DNA of 64,000 nucleotides from Plasmodium coatneyi. Taxonomy: Eukaryota > Apicomplexa > Aconoidasida > Haemosporida > Plasmodiidae. The stretch spans positions 1,674,001 through 1,738,000 of the forward strand of contig NC_033563.1 in the NCBI RefSeq assembly GCF_001680005.1, read 5' to 3'. The translations under genes and the position numbers were made by a program. Of this stretch, positions 1 through 11,731 are shown piece by piece. The notes beneath the pieces were generated by a model that worked only from the letters and a program-made list of their open reading frames with translations, was not told where the DNA came from and did not search any database. The first letter of the stretch is position 1. Every line of letters starts with the position of its first letter.

Positions 1-1850
1 AAATCGATCAGTACTGCATGCTCCGATGGTTATGCACCAAGAACTGCAGATCCATTACACACCTAAGCAAATGCTTTGAGAACTCCGCAAAACGGGAGGT
101 ACATTACCAATAGGCTAGAGTGTTATGTACTACGGTTGCACATAATAACGGAGGAAGCGTAAGCATGTTCTCTTGACCCTTTGGTTGTGGGCATGGTCGC
201 TTTTTGACTATTCAGTTATGCTGTGATTAAGCCACAAATTAATCACTTTTTTATACAAAAAGGTTTTACAATATTCCTTGCACTTTTGCGTGGAATGCGC
301 AGTAGGCTCTGGTGCACGGAGGTAAAAAATGCCATGAGGTCACTTAATGGAATAAGGAGGCATAACGAAGGAGTGTGGCCTCAAATTTTGTGTAGCAAAA
401 CCGCGCATAAAAGAAACAGGCACTTACTTATAAGGATTCGTGATGAATACACAAGTGCATAATTTATGCGCTACCCCGGTAAAGAAAAATTCGAAGCGGT
501 GCATTGCAAAATAAAATAAGAAAAAAAAAAAAAAAAAAAAAAAAACGGTATCGTGCTGGCACTTACATGCGTTTCGTTTTCGCTTCGATATTACACACGT
601 GAATACATAGTTGTGCGTTTCAAAAAAAAGAACAAATAACACTTAAAGAGGGAGAATAAAATTTGTACGCCATTTTGTAAGAAGTTGTTTTTCCTTTTTG
701 CCATTTAGCAGAATTCCTTTCGTAAATAATTCTTTTTTTTTATTTGAGTCCACTTCTCTCCTCATTTGTGCATGCAGTTTTTTTTTTTTTTTGTCCCTAC
801 ACCCGTTTGTCATAAAAAAATATTTACACAATACACTTGCACCTTATGTATGCAAATTGGTCCACTATTGAGGGAGTAAAGGGGTTACTAAAATTCTAGA
901 ATTGATGGAAAAAAATAATAATAATAAATAATGTGTTAAAGTTTCGAACGAAAAGTTGTTCAAAAAGGTAAGTCCCCCTATGCAGCACCCTTACTGCACC
1001 TTTCCAATATTAGTACAGAAATATGCCAAATGGAAATATGACCATTTATCATTCGTATGCATTTATTCCTGGGGTGTTTTGATAAATTTCTTGGAGCCTA
1101 ATTTCTTATTTTGGAGGTTAACCTGTTATTCCTTAGGGTAATCAACAGGTGGAAGCATTTTGGCATATTACCCCCTCTCAGTCGCCACGCCCTAGAACAA
1201 TACTGTGCACAAGGGCATCATGCCAGATAATTCTTTAACCCGGGTGTTCCTCTTTTATATTCTTATTTGGGTCACATCACTTGGCACGGCCATTCGTATG
1301 TAGTGAAAACGCTCTCTTCGTGGTAAAAGGTGTGTTACAAAAAAGGTGCTACTTCCCTAGAACAAGGCTTCTTCCTCTTTGTACAAAAAAGTGCACGGGA
1401 GAATAAACTTAACGGGGGAATTGAAAAATCATGAAGTCCTATTAACGTACGGGTAGACGTGCAAAATGCGTCATGGTTTTTTTTCCCCTGGAAGAAGTTT
1501 ACACCTCGACCAAGTAAACTATATTGTGATAACTTCTGTTCGGCGAAAAGAATCGCCTCGAAAGGTGCAAACGGTGGCGATCGATGGAAGAACGGTTTCA
1601 CTGGGGTGCTTCAACATGTAAGCAATCTAATTCCCTTTCTGTGAATTTAAAAAAGAGCACATGTTGCTTAATTATAAAAAGATTTAGGACGTACCTTGCG
1701 GAAGCAAGGAGAATCGATCTATTTGGCAACAAATAGTCTTCGTGCCACATTACCTAAATGGACGCGCTTAAATATACAAAATTTCGAGCGACACGAAGGA
1801 AAGATTGCATAGTGCTTTTCAACGTACGCATTGACGTGAGTTAATAAGGG

Positions 1851-1970
1851 CAGTTAATGTGGTTTGATGTGGTTCAACGTGGTTTAGTGCGTTTTGACGC
1901 AGTTTGGAGGGATTTGGCATGCTTTTATGTGGTTCGACGCAGAGTGACGTGTCGTGATGTGGCACGATGA
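1851..1970. repeat. Degenerate 10-bp tandem repeat, consensus near GGTTTGAYGT
   Basis: Cut into ten-base steps from 1851, successive units read cagttaatgt, ggtttgatgt, ggttcaacgt, ggtttagtgc, gttttgacgc, agtttggagg and so on. About twelve units stay in register without slipping. The middle TTT/TTC and the closing GAYGY recur most often. The copies are diverged, so this is an old array. One unit is close to one DNA helical turn. Confidence 0.6.
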
Positions 1971-3186
1971 TGATGTGCATTAATTGATATGCCTTTTTGA
2001 AAGAGGAAAAACATGTTGGCTTTTATTTACCTTATTTTTAGAAGCGTCCACTTTTTTTTTTTTTTTTTTCCTTCCTCCTCCTGTTCATTTGAATTTGCAG
2101 GAAAAACATTAGGCAAACGGACGATGGAGATGGAAAAAAAATAAAGAAAATAAATTTGACTCTTTTGAAAATAAAGTAAAAAAATAAAATGTTAATGCTT
2201 TTTCGTTCATTCTTTTGTTCGCTTGTACCTTTTTTTTTTTTTTTTTTTTTTCCAATTCATCCTTGGTATGTTCCTTTTTTACAATTTTCTTTAGCAATTA
2301 TAGTTAATGATGTGTACATATGTATACACACATGTTGGCCTTTTTTCTTTTCCCCTTCTACATGCATATATATATAGAGTGGATGACTCTTTTTAGCTGC
2401 ATTTTTTTTTCTTTACATACAACTTGGGCTTTCGCTCCCCGTTGACTGCTCAGCATTGGCTGCCTACCATTTATTGCCTATCATCCGATGCACACCCAAT
2501 GTTGGGTGTTTTCAGCATGCCCCTTGTTGCTGATTCTTCCCTAGTGAGTTTTCACTCTCGTAGTTAATGTTCCTATCCATCCTTTTTTTTTTTTTTTTTT
2601 TTTAATTTCAGGAGGGGGGCAATTTTCAGAGCAATTTTACTCGAATGTACATGACTTTAAAGCGTTACTGCATGCTACGGACAGACACACCAAAAAGAAA
2701 AATATACGAGAACGCACGTGCCTATATGAACAAGTGCATGTGTTTTTATATACGCATGCGGCACGAGCATGTGCCCCTTGCATGCAAATAAAAATGAACA
2801 GAATTGTTCATGCAGAGTAAGCTGACAGAGTCGCTAGCAATTTTGGGCCCAACTCGGTTATCTTACATCGCCAATTGGTGCGCAAAAATAAGCAACCGTA
2901 CAGCCGCGATGGGGTTAAAAATTCAGTTGGACTCATCTGATGAGAAATATTCGGACAGGTTGTACGTATACACGTTTATATATATGCATATCCACATATC
3001 CATTCGCGAGTACACATGCCAATAGCAAGTTTAACCATTTGTAAAAACCCACACAGCTGCAACATTTATTGGAGAAAAACAAGCCTATTCGCTTTTATTG
3101 TCTCCGTCCCTGTCAAGCCACGTCGCAAATTCACAAGGCGTCTTTCCTCGCCACGGATGTAGGAGCGCAAGTCAGTACACACACGC

Positions 3187-3221
3187 ACATACACGTTACA
3201 TACACGTTACATACACGTACA
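3187..3221. repeat. Short 11-bp tandem repeat (acatacacgtt)
   Basis: Three consecutive near-identical copies of acatacacgtt, the last one truncated, lie inside an alternating purine-pyrimidine stretch upstream of AP2-I. It is a simple minisatellite of the kind common between Plasmodium genes. Confidence 0.6.
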
Positions 3222-3454
3222 TGTGCTTACTTTATATGTACACACGTGTGTGGCTTAAAGCAACAACCAGTTTGGGGACACACCAATTAAGCACGTTGGC
3301 GCGGCCACGTATATTTATGTAAATACATACGCCACGGAGCACAGGCCCACTTCTCACGCATAAGCGAATTAAGTGCAACACAGCCGTTACATAAATACAT
3401 TGTTTTGTATGTGCACATATTATGGTGTGCTTTTCTCCATGTGCAATTTGACCA

Positions 3455-3457
<3 letters not shown>

Positions 3458-3494
<37 letters not shown>
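3458..3494 (+). repeat. Poly(A) run of 37
   Basis: An uninterrupted run of A about 37 bases long, the longest homopolymer I saw in the window. Its exact length is likely to be unreliable in any assembly. An open frame that reads through it as a Lys run is not a gene. Confidence 0.9.
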
Positions 3495-3496
<2 letters not shown>

Positions 3497-4589
3497 GCAT
3501 ATGAGTGAGGGTGTCACTTCAAGTGCGCACAAACATATATGGATATGTTCGTACACAAGTATCCCATTTTTTTTATGCGCAACATTAAGTACATATTACT
3601 CGCGCTTTGCGCGTGAAAAATTCTTGCATGTACAATTGGCCTACCCTGGCGGCCTCCTGTCACTTGCGCGAATATTTATTTTTACTTATGTGAGTGCTGC
3701 GTATGCGCATATGAAGCTTCATATTGTACTATGTATATGCAGGTATGAATCACCATACTGCACACTTATATGTATGTACCAAGCATCACACTGTACTCAT
3801 ATTGTATGCATATTTCCTGCGCGCGCGTAAACATATGATCAACCGCTCGGCGAAGAACAATTCGTTGACTGGTGAAATCCTGCTCACGCGTGTGGCATAT
3901 ATCCGCAACCCAGTTTTTTTATGTGCCAAACAATTTTATAACAAATGAGAAACACAAGTACAACTTATTATGACTGCACATATGTTGTACTATGCGTGTT
4001 AAATGCGTATACACGTGGTGCACCATAATGTGATACATGCACGCACATCAGCCGAATGTGTCACATATTATGGCTTACATTATCGCACATATATAGTATG
4101 TTCACTTTTACATGTGCCAAAAGATATACGCATACGTGGCCTGCGTTATACATATATACACGTTCGCATTTATTGTAAAAAAAAAAAAAAAAAAAAACGG
4201 AAAACCCTAAAGTTGATGCCACAAGTGTTAATTCAAGTTGCATGAACAAAAAAAAAAAAAAAAATTGGGGGGCAATTCTTCCCGCGAACTGCTAAAAAAA
4301 AGAGGAAGTAAAATAATAGGGAGATGTAAATGGGGAGGAGAATTAATTAATTATTTGCATATTTTTCCTGCTTGTTCATCTTCATGTTGTTTACATATAT
4401 TTGCATAAAATATGCCCATTTTTAAAGAATCATTTTTTGTATTTTTTTCCCCCCCAACATTCTTTTTTAAATTATCTCATTTTCCTTTTTTATTTTAGTA
4501 AAATTTGTTTATGCACATAATATAAACCAACGCGACGAGGCGAAGCAGTAGCTTGCGGAAAAAGATAAAAAGTGCTCAAAAAAGTGACA

Positions 4590-4650
4590 TATTTATATAT
4601 ATACATATATATATGCATATTACATATATACATTTATATATATATATAGC
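4590..4650. repeat. AT-rich microsatellite (TA/TATACA)
   Basis: Imperfect TA dinucleotide blocks broken by CA and GCA steps. It is simple-sequence DNA in the AP2-I upstream region. Confidence 0.7.
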
Positions 4651-4995
4651 GTGCAAATCCATGATCCATTATACGCAAGCAAACTAGAATTGGAACAGCA
4701 TGATTGAATAAAAAACGCAAAAATTAAGGATAAAAGGAAGGAAGCTAACAAGGCCCAGGTGTAGCACTTGATCCGATATAAGGTAAGATACGCAAGATTA
4801 AAGAAGATTATATAGCGGAATTAAAAAAAAAAATAAAAAATAAATAAAAGATTAAAAATTAGGCACAACAAAATAACTCCTAAGGGATTGAAAATAAAAA
4901 AAAAAAAAGAAAAAAAAAAGCCAAATCAATCGCGGATATAAGAACATAAACGCAGTAGTTATACATAATTTTCCCTTAGTTTTACATTTTTTAAT

Positions 4996-5028
<33 letters not shown>

Positions 5029-6090
5029 CTTTTTTCCCATTTGCCCCCCTTTTTTCCATTTTTCCTTTTTTTTTTTTTAAATATATATACGTACTTGTAA
5101 AATATTTATACACAAATTACGCCTGCACATGGGGCGTAATCTAGTCCCCGCACGTAATGCCAGAGTTTACGCATTAACATTTGCCCGTATGTACATTTGC
5201 ATATGTAATTGTTTATATATGTATGTACATACGTATGTACACAAAAACGCACATGTATGTACGAGGCTGCAGGTGATGGGGCGCCTCCATGTGTTTATGG
5301 CATATGCGTAGATGACAAAAATCTCGGGGCTTAGACCCATTTACGGAGAAACGTGACTTGGCATTTACACCCAGCGCGAGTGCAGTATCGTTGAGGAGCT
5401 GCCCGTGCTGCACCCTATTTATTTCAACTTCTTTTTTGTGCAACGAGTGTCTGTATGCACTTGTACATACGTGTGTATATGCGTCGAGGATCGAAACGAC
5501 CCTGAAGTACGCGCATGAATAGGTACACATAAGTGGCGATATGTACCTGCGCGCTCCTATGTTTGCGTGCCCGCCCGTCGATTGTACCCCCACTTGTATG
5601 CATTGATACCGCGTGCACACAAGAAGGGCGGATCGCAAACCCATATATGAAAAGTTAAGGGGCACGAACGGACAAAGGTGTTCAAAGCAGAGGTCGAGAA
5701 CCACAGCAGTAACAAAGCGCCTACAGTGCCTAACCGGAAGGAGAGGTACGAACTTTTCTTCCGCCCAGTTAAGGAGGACTTAACATGGGTAGAAGTTTTG
5801 AGGCCATCAAAATATAGTCAGTCATCCCAGCGCGCGCAGCACACATTTGACCTACTTAGTTCAAGTGCAAGTTGCGTACGGAACCTTTTTGGCCGTGCCC
5901 CCATTTTTTAAATGCCCCCTCTATATTTTTAAGTCATAACGAAAAATTACTCTTATGTCAAAAGGAGTATAAATCCTTGCGTGAGTTTTCTTATGTGAAT
6001 TTTCTTGTTTGCGTGATCGTGTGCGTCTGTGCCGCTTCCACGCTCATGCACGTTTATGCATATATATATGTATATATATGCATATGCGTG

Positions 6091-6096
6091 GTGCAC
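6091..6096. promoter_or_regulatory. GTGCAC hexamer nearest the AP2-I start
   Basis: A palindromic GTGCAC lies 59 bases before the start codon. It is the last of seven copies upstream (312, 1205, 1391, 3411, 4018, 5613, 6091). GTGCA(C) is the word reported for one of the AP2 domains of P. falciparum AP2-I. The regulatory role here is inferred from that. Confidence 0.4.
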
Positions 6097-6154
6097 ATAT
6101 ATGAGTGAGTCCCCCCTGCCGTTTGCACGCGCATGAATACGGTCCACCTTGAAC

Positions 6155-9100
6155 ATGGAAGCATTAGCAACGGATAAAGAGATCGTGACGAAAAATGAAG
6201 AGCGGAACGAAAATGGCAGTGATCTTCTAATCGGGTTGTCAACCTTAAAAGAGCAGGAAGGAGAGGTAACTTATGAAAAGAAAGAAGACGCAGAGATATC
6301 TATGCATATGAACGAGCAAGATAAATTAGACGTACCATCATTGGTAGAAATATGCAAACAACAATTGATAGTAATTTTAAAGGACATGTCTGCCGAATCG
6401 ATCAATTCGGATGAAAAAACTTCCTTCATGTATCACCTAAATAGGTTAAGAAATGCAGTAACCGTTGTGGATTTGCATAACTATATAGCCGTATTTGGCC
6501 CGTGCCTAAGTTATAACAAATTGCCTTCCACGTGGAACATATCTGTAAGCGACTACTTAAAGCAGCAGTTGAATATACTTCGTGCTGCGGATTCACAACA
6601 GAATGCAGGTAACTACGTTAGTTACTTGGAATTACATAACGATTATGATGATATTTTAAGTGACAAAAAAGGAAACATAATCACGGCGGCTAGTAAGTAC
6701 ATGCAAGGGATCGCTAATTCGAATAACATAAAGGCCCATCTGTCCATAAAGGGGAGTAACATACATATCAATTCTGCCAACAGTACGAGTAATGTTAGGG
6801 GGGATGTAAATGGAAATTCCACTGGTAATATTAGTGTGAATACGGAAGGGGGAAATCTAGGATCCTTTACCCTAGGTGATCATGAAGATAGCAACATTGT
6901 AGAGGACTATTATGACTGTCTCATGAGGGCCAAGTTATCAGATGATTCGCCAAATTGTTTAAAATATATGATGAGTTCGAAGAATGATTCGCTAACCAAT
7001 GCGGAGGTGGAAAATGTGATATCGTACTTGAAAAAGTATGAAGTGAAATCGAATAAAAATTACTGCAGTTTGGAGGAGGAGTTAAAATATAGCAGAGACT
7101 CAGATTTTGACTACCAGGAGGATTACCTGAAGGATAAGACTTTATACGACTCCGACTTGGATGACAATAATTTATTCGATAGCAACCTGATAGGTAGCAA
7201 CAGAAACATGAACGACAGCAGTAGCAGCGTGGGGAATCTAAATTTGAGCATTCCCAATAGCGGCTCGGCAAACAATAATAACAGCAACAATTTGAGTAGT
7301 AAAAATTATAATATAAAATATGATTCATTGAAGAAGAATAACAGCGATGTTATGAACACATGGGCGAGGGCATGCACGGAGGGACATCCTGAATATCTGC
7401 CTAGAATTCCTGGGGTTCGTTTCAATCCAAAGAAGCAACAATGGCTAGCTGCTTGGAATGATAACACCAGGGAGATCAGAAGGTATTTCTCCGTTAAGCA
7501 ATACGGTTTTGAACAAGCCAGAATTTTAGCCGTGAAGGCTAGACAAGAAGCTGAAAAAGCAGGCGCTAGGTGCAAACCCATGTTCCACGTTCATGGAAGG
7601 AAAACAATGGAAAACACGCCAAACGATGTTATGAAGAGTAGCAATGATATGATGATGGAGGATGGCACCATGGGGCATAACAACGCAGGAGGGAACAACA
7701 TTGCAGGAAGTAACTTGGGTGGCAATATGGGCATGCTAAGCAGTAGCGCAAATAATGCGGCCCACCTAGGCACGAACGTAGCCATGAACAATGGAGGTAT
7801 GTCCGCAGGAGGAACACACCAACATATGATTAAGAAAGATTTATTGAAAAATGAAAATAACAAAGGAGTTAAGCGAGGAAGGGGGAGACCTCCTAAGAGA
7901 AAACTGAGTGAAAATTCGCAACTTTCGCTAGACGATATGGAGCAGACCCTATGTAGGAATGGAGAAAACGCAGAATTAATGGAAGCCATGGATTCTTTTG
8001 ATAAGAGCTGTACCAGACCGATGAAGGGAGTATCCTACAATGATCGAAAGGGTTCCTGGCTAGCCTATTGGTCCATAGGGAAGAATTTCCAGATGAGGAG
8101 ATTCCCCATAAAGAAGCTAGGTTTTGAAAAGGCGAAGGAGCTAGCCATTCAGTGCAGATTAGAAGCAGAACAAGCAGGAGCAACAACCACGGAAAATAGA
8201 ACCAAAAGAATTAGAAACTTGCTAAACATGAATTCGGAAAATACAGTAGATGGAATGATGGATATGAATTCCCTAGACCAGGATGATAACCTAAATGATA
8301 CGAATAAAAGTTTCAATGGAAATATGCTAATGTCCCAGATGCATTACTATAATGCACACGGAATGAACAGCAGTAATATGCACCCAGGGAAAATGCCACA
8401 TAGTGATTGTCAGGAAAGCGAAAATGATTTTTCGCCTACGAAGAGGACAAGGGCACCTAGAGGAAGAAGAATGGAAAGCTTAACAGCTCGTGCGAGTGCC
8501 CTAACCCCAGTAGAAGGGGTTCGATTCGACCCATATTCCTACTCCTGGTTCGCCAAATATTTGGAAAATGAGAATTCCAAAGAACCCAAAATATCCAAGT
8601 ACCTTCTAAAAAAATGGGGGTTCAATAAGGCACACAGTTTGGCTGTTCATACGGTAAAATGCGCCTACAAAGCTGTGCCCTTTACAGACGAGGAGCTGAT
8701 TAACATATTTAATGTGGACTCCAAAAATCTTGGAAACAATCAGAACAGCTTAATGAATTTGCCATTTAAGGATACGTATGGAAATAACGCAGGAGCGAAT
8801 GGAAATGCTTACAACAACAACAACAACAACAATAACAACTACGGTGCAATGGGCGTCTCCAATTCGGCAAATGGTGCGCTTATGGGCAACATGGGCTACA
8901 TGAATGGTACCATAGGCGGGAACGTTGCCATGGACCATGGTTTGAGTGGCATGCCTATTAGCGGGGTTGGCGATGGCAACTTCGCGCAGAATATGGGTGC
9001 CTACAAAGGAGGCGTAAACAACACACATGATATCATGAACAACATAGGCAACAGCGGTACGGAGAAAAACGCAGATATGAGTAACATGAATGAAGAAGCA

Positions 9101-10249
9101 TCGACTGTTGGAAATGGAAGTAGTAACAACGCAAACAACCTACAGAACAGCATGCTAAAAAATGTCGACGGCGCCAACAATGTGAATGCTCCTAGCAAAA
9201 TGGACGTAATGAACAGCTGCACGTATAACTACAATAGTGGGAATAGTGCCGTAAACGACAGCGCAGCGGGGGGAGGAGCAGCTAGCCAAAATAATTACCA
9301 CAACGGGGGGTTATTACCCAACAATGGAATTATTGCCGGTAGCAGTTTAGGTGAGAACAATGTAAACGGTACATCTGATGTCATGGATAATACAACCATG
9401 GCAAATGGCGTAAACGCGTATATGAGTGAACAGGTAGGGTTAAATGCAAACTACAGTGGAAAAAGTTTCCCCTCGGGGGAGGTGTTAGTTGCTCCGGGTG
9501 CATCTTCAGCAACGTTGGACGATGAAAATGCAAAGGTGTTAAATAAAGCGCACCTAATGGAAAGTAGTGACAGCGCAGGAAATAACGCCAGTGGGGGTGT
9601 CACCCAGAATAGTAATGTAGATAATTATATAATCAGTAGCGATAGTTTATTAAATAATAACAACAGAAAGGTCAGCGCGGTTCATGCCGGCAACAAGACG
9701 ATAGGTGCAGTTGGACCGTCACCGTTTGGCCATCCCCACATGGATGACCCAGCTGCAGTGGGTGCAGTGCGAATGAACGAAATGCATATAAATGGAGAGA
9801 ATGACGTTAACACGCATGCAGGAAATACCCAATACGGCGTTGCATCTACGGGTTCTAACATGAACATAGATTCTGAACCTGCTATGAATAAGGGCATGCC
9901 CAACAGCGCCAATGGCAGCGTAAATCTGGGAACGAACAGCACTGACAATAATAGTAGCGTCCTGGAGGGGCATGATATAATAGACAGTAGTAGAGATGTG
10001 GATCAGAGGAAGTTTGTAAATGTTGTGAACGACTCAGGCAATACGGATAACGGTGTCAACAGTGACAGCGGGGCGAATAGTAGCTATGCTAATAATAGCC
10101 CCTATGGCACAAATGGAGGTGCCAATTTTAACTCGTTCGACGGTGAAAACGCGGGCACGGGCAATATAATTGGCTCTAATGCGAATGAGCTTAACGAGTC
10201 CTCCATGTATTACATGAACGTGAAGCCGGAAATAAAGACGGAGCAGTGA
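6155..10249 (+). CDS. AP2-I: ApiAP2 transcription factor AP2-I (three AP2 domains, AT-hook, ACDC)
   Basis: A sequence-specific DNA-binding regulator, which in P. falciparum is known for driving red-cell invasion genes in late blood stages. Single exon, 1364 aa. The ATG at 6155 is the first in this frame. An N-terminal ordered block (about residues 61-130, 'VPSLVEICKQQL') looks like the ACDC domain. Three AP2 domains follow: D1 about 417-472 (starts RIPGVRFNPKKQQW), D2 about 621-677 (RPMKGVSYNDRKGSW) and D3 about 784-840 (VEGVRFDPYSYSW). Each has the aromatic WxAxW/WFAKY strand and the 'GFxxA' helix. An AT-hook, GRGRPPKRK, sits between D1 and D2 near residue 575. The last ~520 residues are Asn/Gly/Ser/Met-rich low complexity. 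Three AP2 domains plus an AT-hook fit AP2-I rather than other ApiAP2 members. The next gene converges on it. Confidence 0.93.
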   Translation: MEALATDKEIVTKNEERNENGSDLLIGLSTLKEQEGEVTYEKKEDAEISMHMNEQDKLDVPSLVEICKQQLIVILKDMSAESINSDEKTSFMYHLNRLRNAVTVVDLHNYIAVFGPCLSYNKLPSTWNISVSDYLKQQLNILRAADSQQNAGNYVSYLELHNDYDDILSDKKGNIITAASKYMQGIANSNNIKAHLSIKGSNIHINSANSTSNVRGDVNGNSTGNISVNTEGGNLGSFTLGDHEDSNIVEDYYDCLMRAKLSDDSPNCLKYMMSSKNDSLTNAEVENVISYLKKYEVKSNKNYCSLEEELKYSRDSDFDYQEDYLKDKTLYDSDLDDNNLFDSNLIGSNRNMNDSSSSVGNLNLSIPNSGSANNNNSNNLSSKNYNIKYDSLKKNNSDVMNTWARACTEGHPEYLPRIPGVRFNPKKQQWLAAWNDNTREIRRYFSVKQYGFEQARILAVKARQEAEKAGARCKPMFHVHGRKTMENTPNDVMKSSNDMMMEDGTMGHNNAGGNNIAGSNLGGNMGMLSSSANNAAHLGTNVAMNNGGMSAGGTHQHMIKKDLLKNENNKGVKRGRGRPPKRKLSENSQLSLDDMEQTLCRNGENAELMEAMDSFDKSCTRPMKGVSYNDRKGSWLAYWSIGKNFQMRRFPIKKLGFEKAKELAIQCRLEAEQAGATTTENRTKRIRNLLNMNSENTVDGMMDMNSLDQDDNLNDTNKSFNGNMLMSQMHYYNAHGMNSSNMHPGKMPHSDCQESENDFSPTKRTRAPRGRRMESLTARASALTPVEGVRFDPYSYSWFAKYLENENSKEPKISKYLLKKWGFNKAHSLAVHTVKCAYKAVPFTDEELINIFNVDSKNLGNNQNSLMNLPFKDTYGNNAGANGNAYNNNNNNNNNYGAMGVSNSANGALMGNMGYMNGTIGGNVAMDHGLSGMPISGVGDGNFAQNMGAYKGGVNNTHDIMNNIGNSGTEKNADMSNMNEEASTVGNGSSNNANNLQNSMLKNVDGANNVNAPSKMDVMNSCTYNYNSGNSAVNDSAAGGGAASQNNYHNGGLLPNNGIIAGSSLGENNVNGTSDVMDNTTMANGVNAYMSEQVGLNANYSGKSFPSGEVLVAPGASSATLDDENAKVLNKAHLMESSDSAGNNASGGVTQNSNVDNYIISSDSLLNNNNRKVSAVHAGNKTIGAVGPSPFGHPHMDDPAAVGAVRMNEMHINGENDVNTHAGNTQYGVASTGSNMNIDSEPAMNKGMPNSANGSVNLGTNSTDNNSSVLEGHDIIDSSRDVDQRKFVNVVNDSGNTDNGVNSDSGANSSYANNSPYGTNGGANFNSFDGENAGTGNIIGSNANELNESSMYYMNVKPEIKTEQ

Positions 10250-10712
10250 GGAGCGAAACAGGCAAAAAAAAAATAAAAAAATAACATAATAAAAGGAAGA
10301 CCACGCGCAATGCGCAAAGTGGCGGAAGAGGCCCAAGGAGGTCAAGACCAATGACCATCGTAGAAGAAACGAAATGAATAAAAAATTTGGGGAGGAAGTC
10401 GGATATGGCAGTTGTACCAAGACGGAGACACACAGAGTTGCACTTGGGCGTCCCTGTGTGATGTATGCGATGTCGTATATAAGGACGATTAGGTTTCAGT
10501 GTGTGTGGTCCTCCGTATGTTGGTAGCGAAGCAGAACGAACCTTCTTTTTTATCATTACATTGTACCCGTTTATTGACTATGTATTGGCGAGGTGTGTTG
10601 GCCATCTATTGACGTGACCATCCATCGGCCATTTTTTTTTTTTTTATCGTGTTACAAGACACATCGTTATGGCTACATAACCGTGTTTGCAATTCGTTGA
10701 TATATATATGTA

Positions 10713-10751
<39 letters not shown>

Positions 10752-11731
10752 TTTATTGTATTTCCCTCTATTGTTTTCTTCCCATTCGTTGCCAATTATT
10801 CGATTCCACCATTTGTTTTCACCATTCGATGTTACTCCCCCACTTCAGATTAGCATTTTATTTTTTAAATAATTTAATCAAGTATAAATTTATATGTTTT
10901 TATGAAATTTCCCCCCCCTCCTTCCTTTTATTTCCCCTTATGAATGGCCGGAGGCCCATGTTTTATGTCTTGCATGAGTGTGCATATATGTTACATATAC
11001 ACATGCACATGCACACACACATACAAACGAACAAACAAACACATGAAGTGTTAAAGTGTTCCCTGCGTTGCATATATGTTCTTGTCATAACCCATACATT
11101 GCACACGCGTTGCCCATTCGCACTTTACACTTTATTAATCACCAGCATACCGAATTTAATATTTTTTTATCCTTTTTTTTTTTAAATGTAAACCTATCCT
11201 TTGTATATGTAGATTCTTGTATGTGCACATGTACGGGCATACACATGTGTGTATGTTTTATCTGCATATATATTGGGGCGCTTTATATGTACGGACTTGC
11301 ATATGTGCCCATTATTATATGTTGTCCACCGCATGTGCTTTTTATGTTATAAAAACATATTTCACATGATTAAAATGAAAATAAATTTTTTTTAAATATC
11401 ATATTAGGACAAAGTTGGAAGAAGAGTTTTTTTTTTTGGTTTGGACATCCCAGTGGATGGGAAGTTTAACATGTCATGGTTGGTGATTTGTTTTCGCGTG
11501 GAACCCTGCTTGGATCAGGATGAGTTAAGAAAAATGTGGAGAATGAGTTCAATCCGTTCGTGTAAAATTTGGATAGACACATAAAATATGTGTACATATG
11601 CGTGTATGTATTTGCGCGAGGAAGGTGAAGGCTGTGTTCCCCCTCATTTACACACGTCATGGGTACACAGCTGACCAATTGAAGTGACAACATAGACGGG
11701 CACGCTCAAACACGCCTCTAGGTGTGCCATT
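10250..11731. other. Convergent intergenic region with AT microsatellites
   Basis: This is the 3' flank shared by AP2-I (+) and the small gene ending at 11732 (-). It contains (TA)n at about 10702-10742 followed by T13, CA/CATA-rich stretches near 11000, and T runs. Open frames here follow simple sequence and show no coding signature. Confidence 0.7.
10702..10755. repeat. TA/GTATA microsatellite plus poly(T)
   Basis: A block of tatatatatgtatatatgtg followed by about 15 TA units and a T13 run, downstream of the AP2-I stop. It is simple-sequence DNA. Confidence 0.8.

Larger units (their letters stand above)
1..6154. other. Long upstream region of the AP2-I gene, no credible gene
   Basis: I find no coding sequence here. 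Open frames are short, run through homopolymers, or lack splice-compatible partners. The stretch holds long poly(A)/poly(T) runs (for example 522-545, 2055-2070, 3458-3494, 5001-5028), AT microsatellites (about 4590-4650) and alternating purine-pyrimidine stretches rich in GTAC, ACGT and ATGT (3170-3240, 5190-5250, 6040-6100). It also contains a degenerate 10-bp repeat at 1851-1970 and seven GTGCAC hexamers. It most likely carries the promoter, the 5' leader and several upstream ATGs of the AP2-I gene. The left edge may also include flank of a gene outside the window. Confidence 0.7.

Noticed and set aside
3405..3830. 141-aa open frame upstream of AP2-I
   Set aside because: It runs through the A37 tract as poly-Lys, has Cys/His/Tyr-rich chance composition, and has no family resemblance.
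5213..5704. 163-aa minus-strand open frame
   Set aside because: It lies in simple ACGT/ATGT-rich DNA next to the AP2-I leader, its composition reflects the repeat, and there are no splice partners.
10649..11185. 178-aa open frame after AP2-I
   Set aside because: It starts in a (TA)n/poly(T) region and reads as Tyr-Ile and Phe runs, so it is an artefact of AT-rich sequence.
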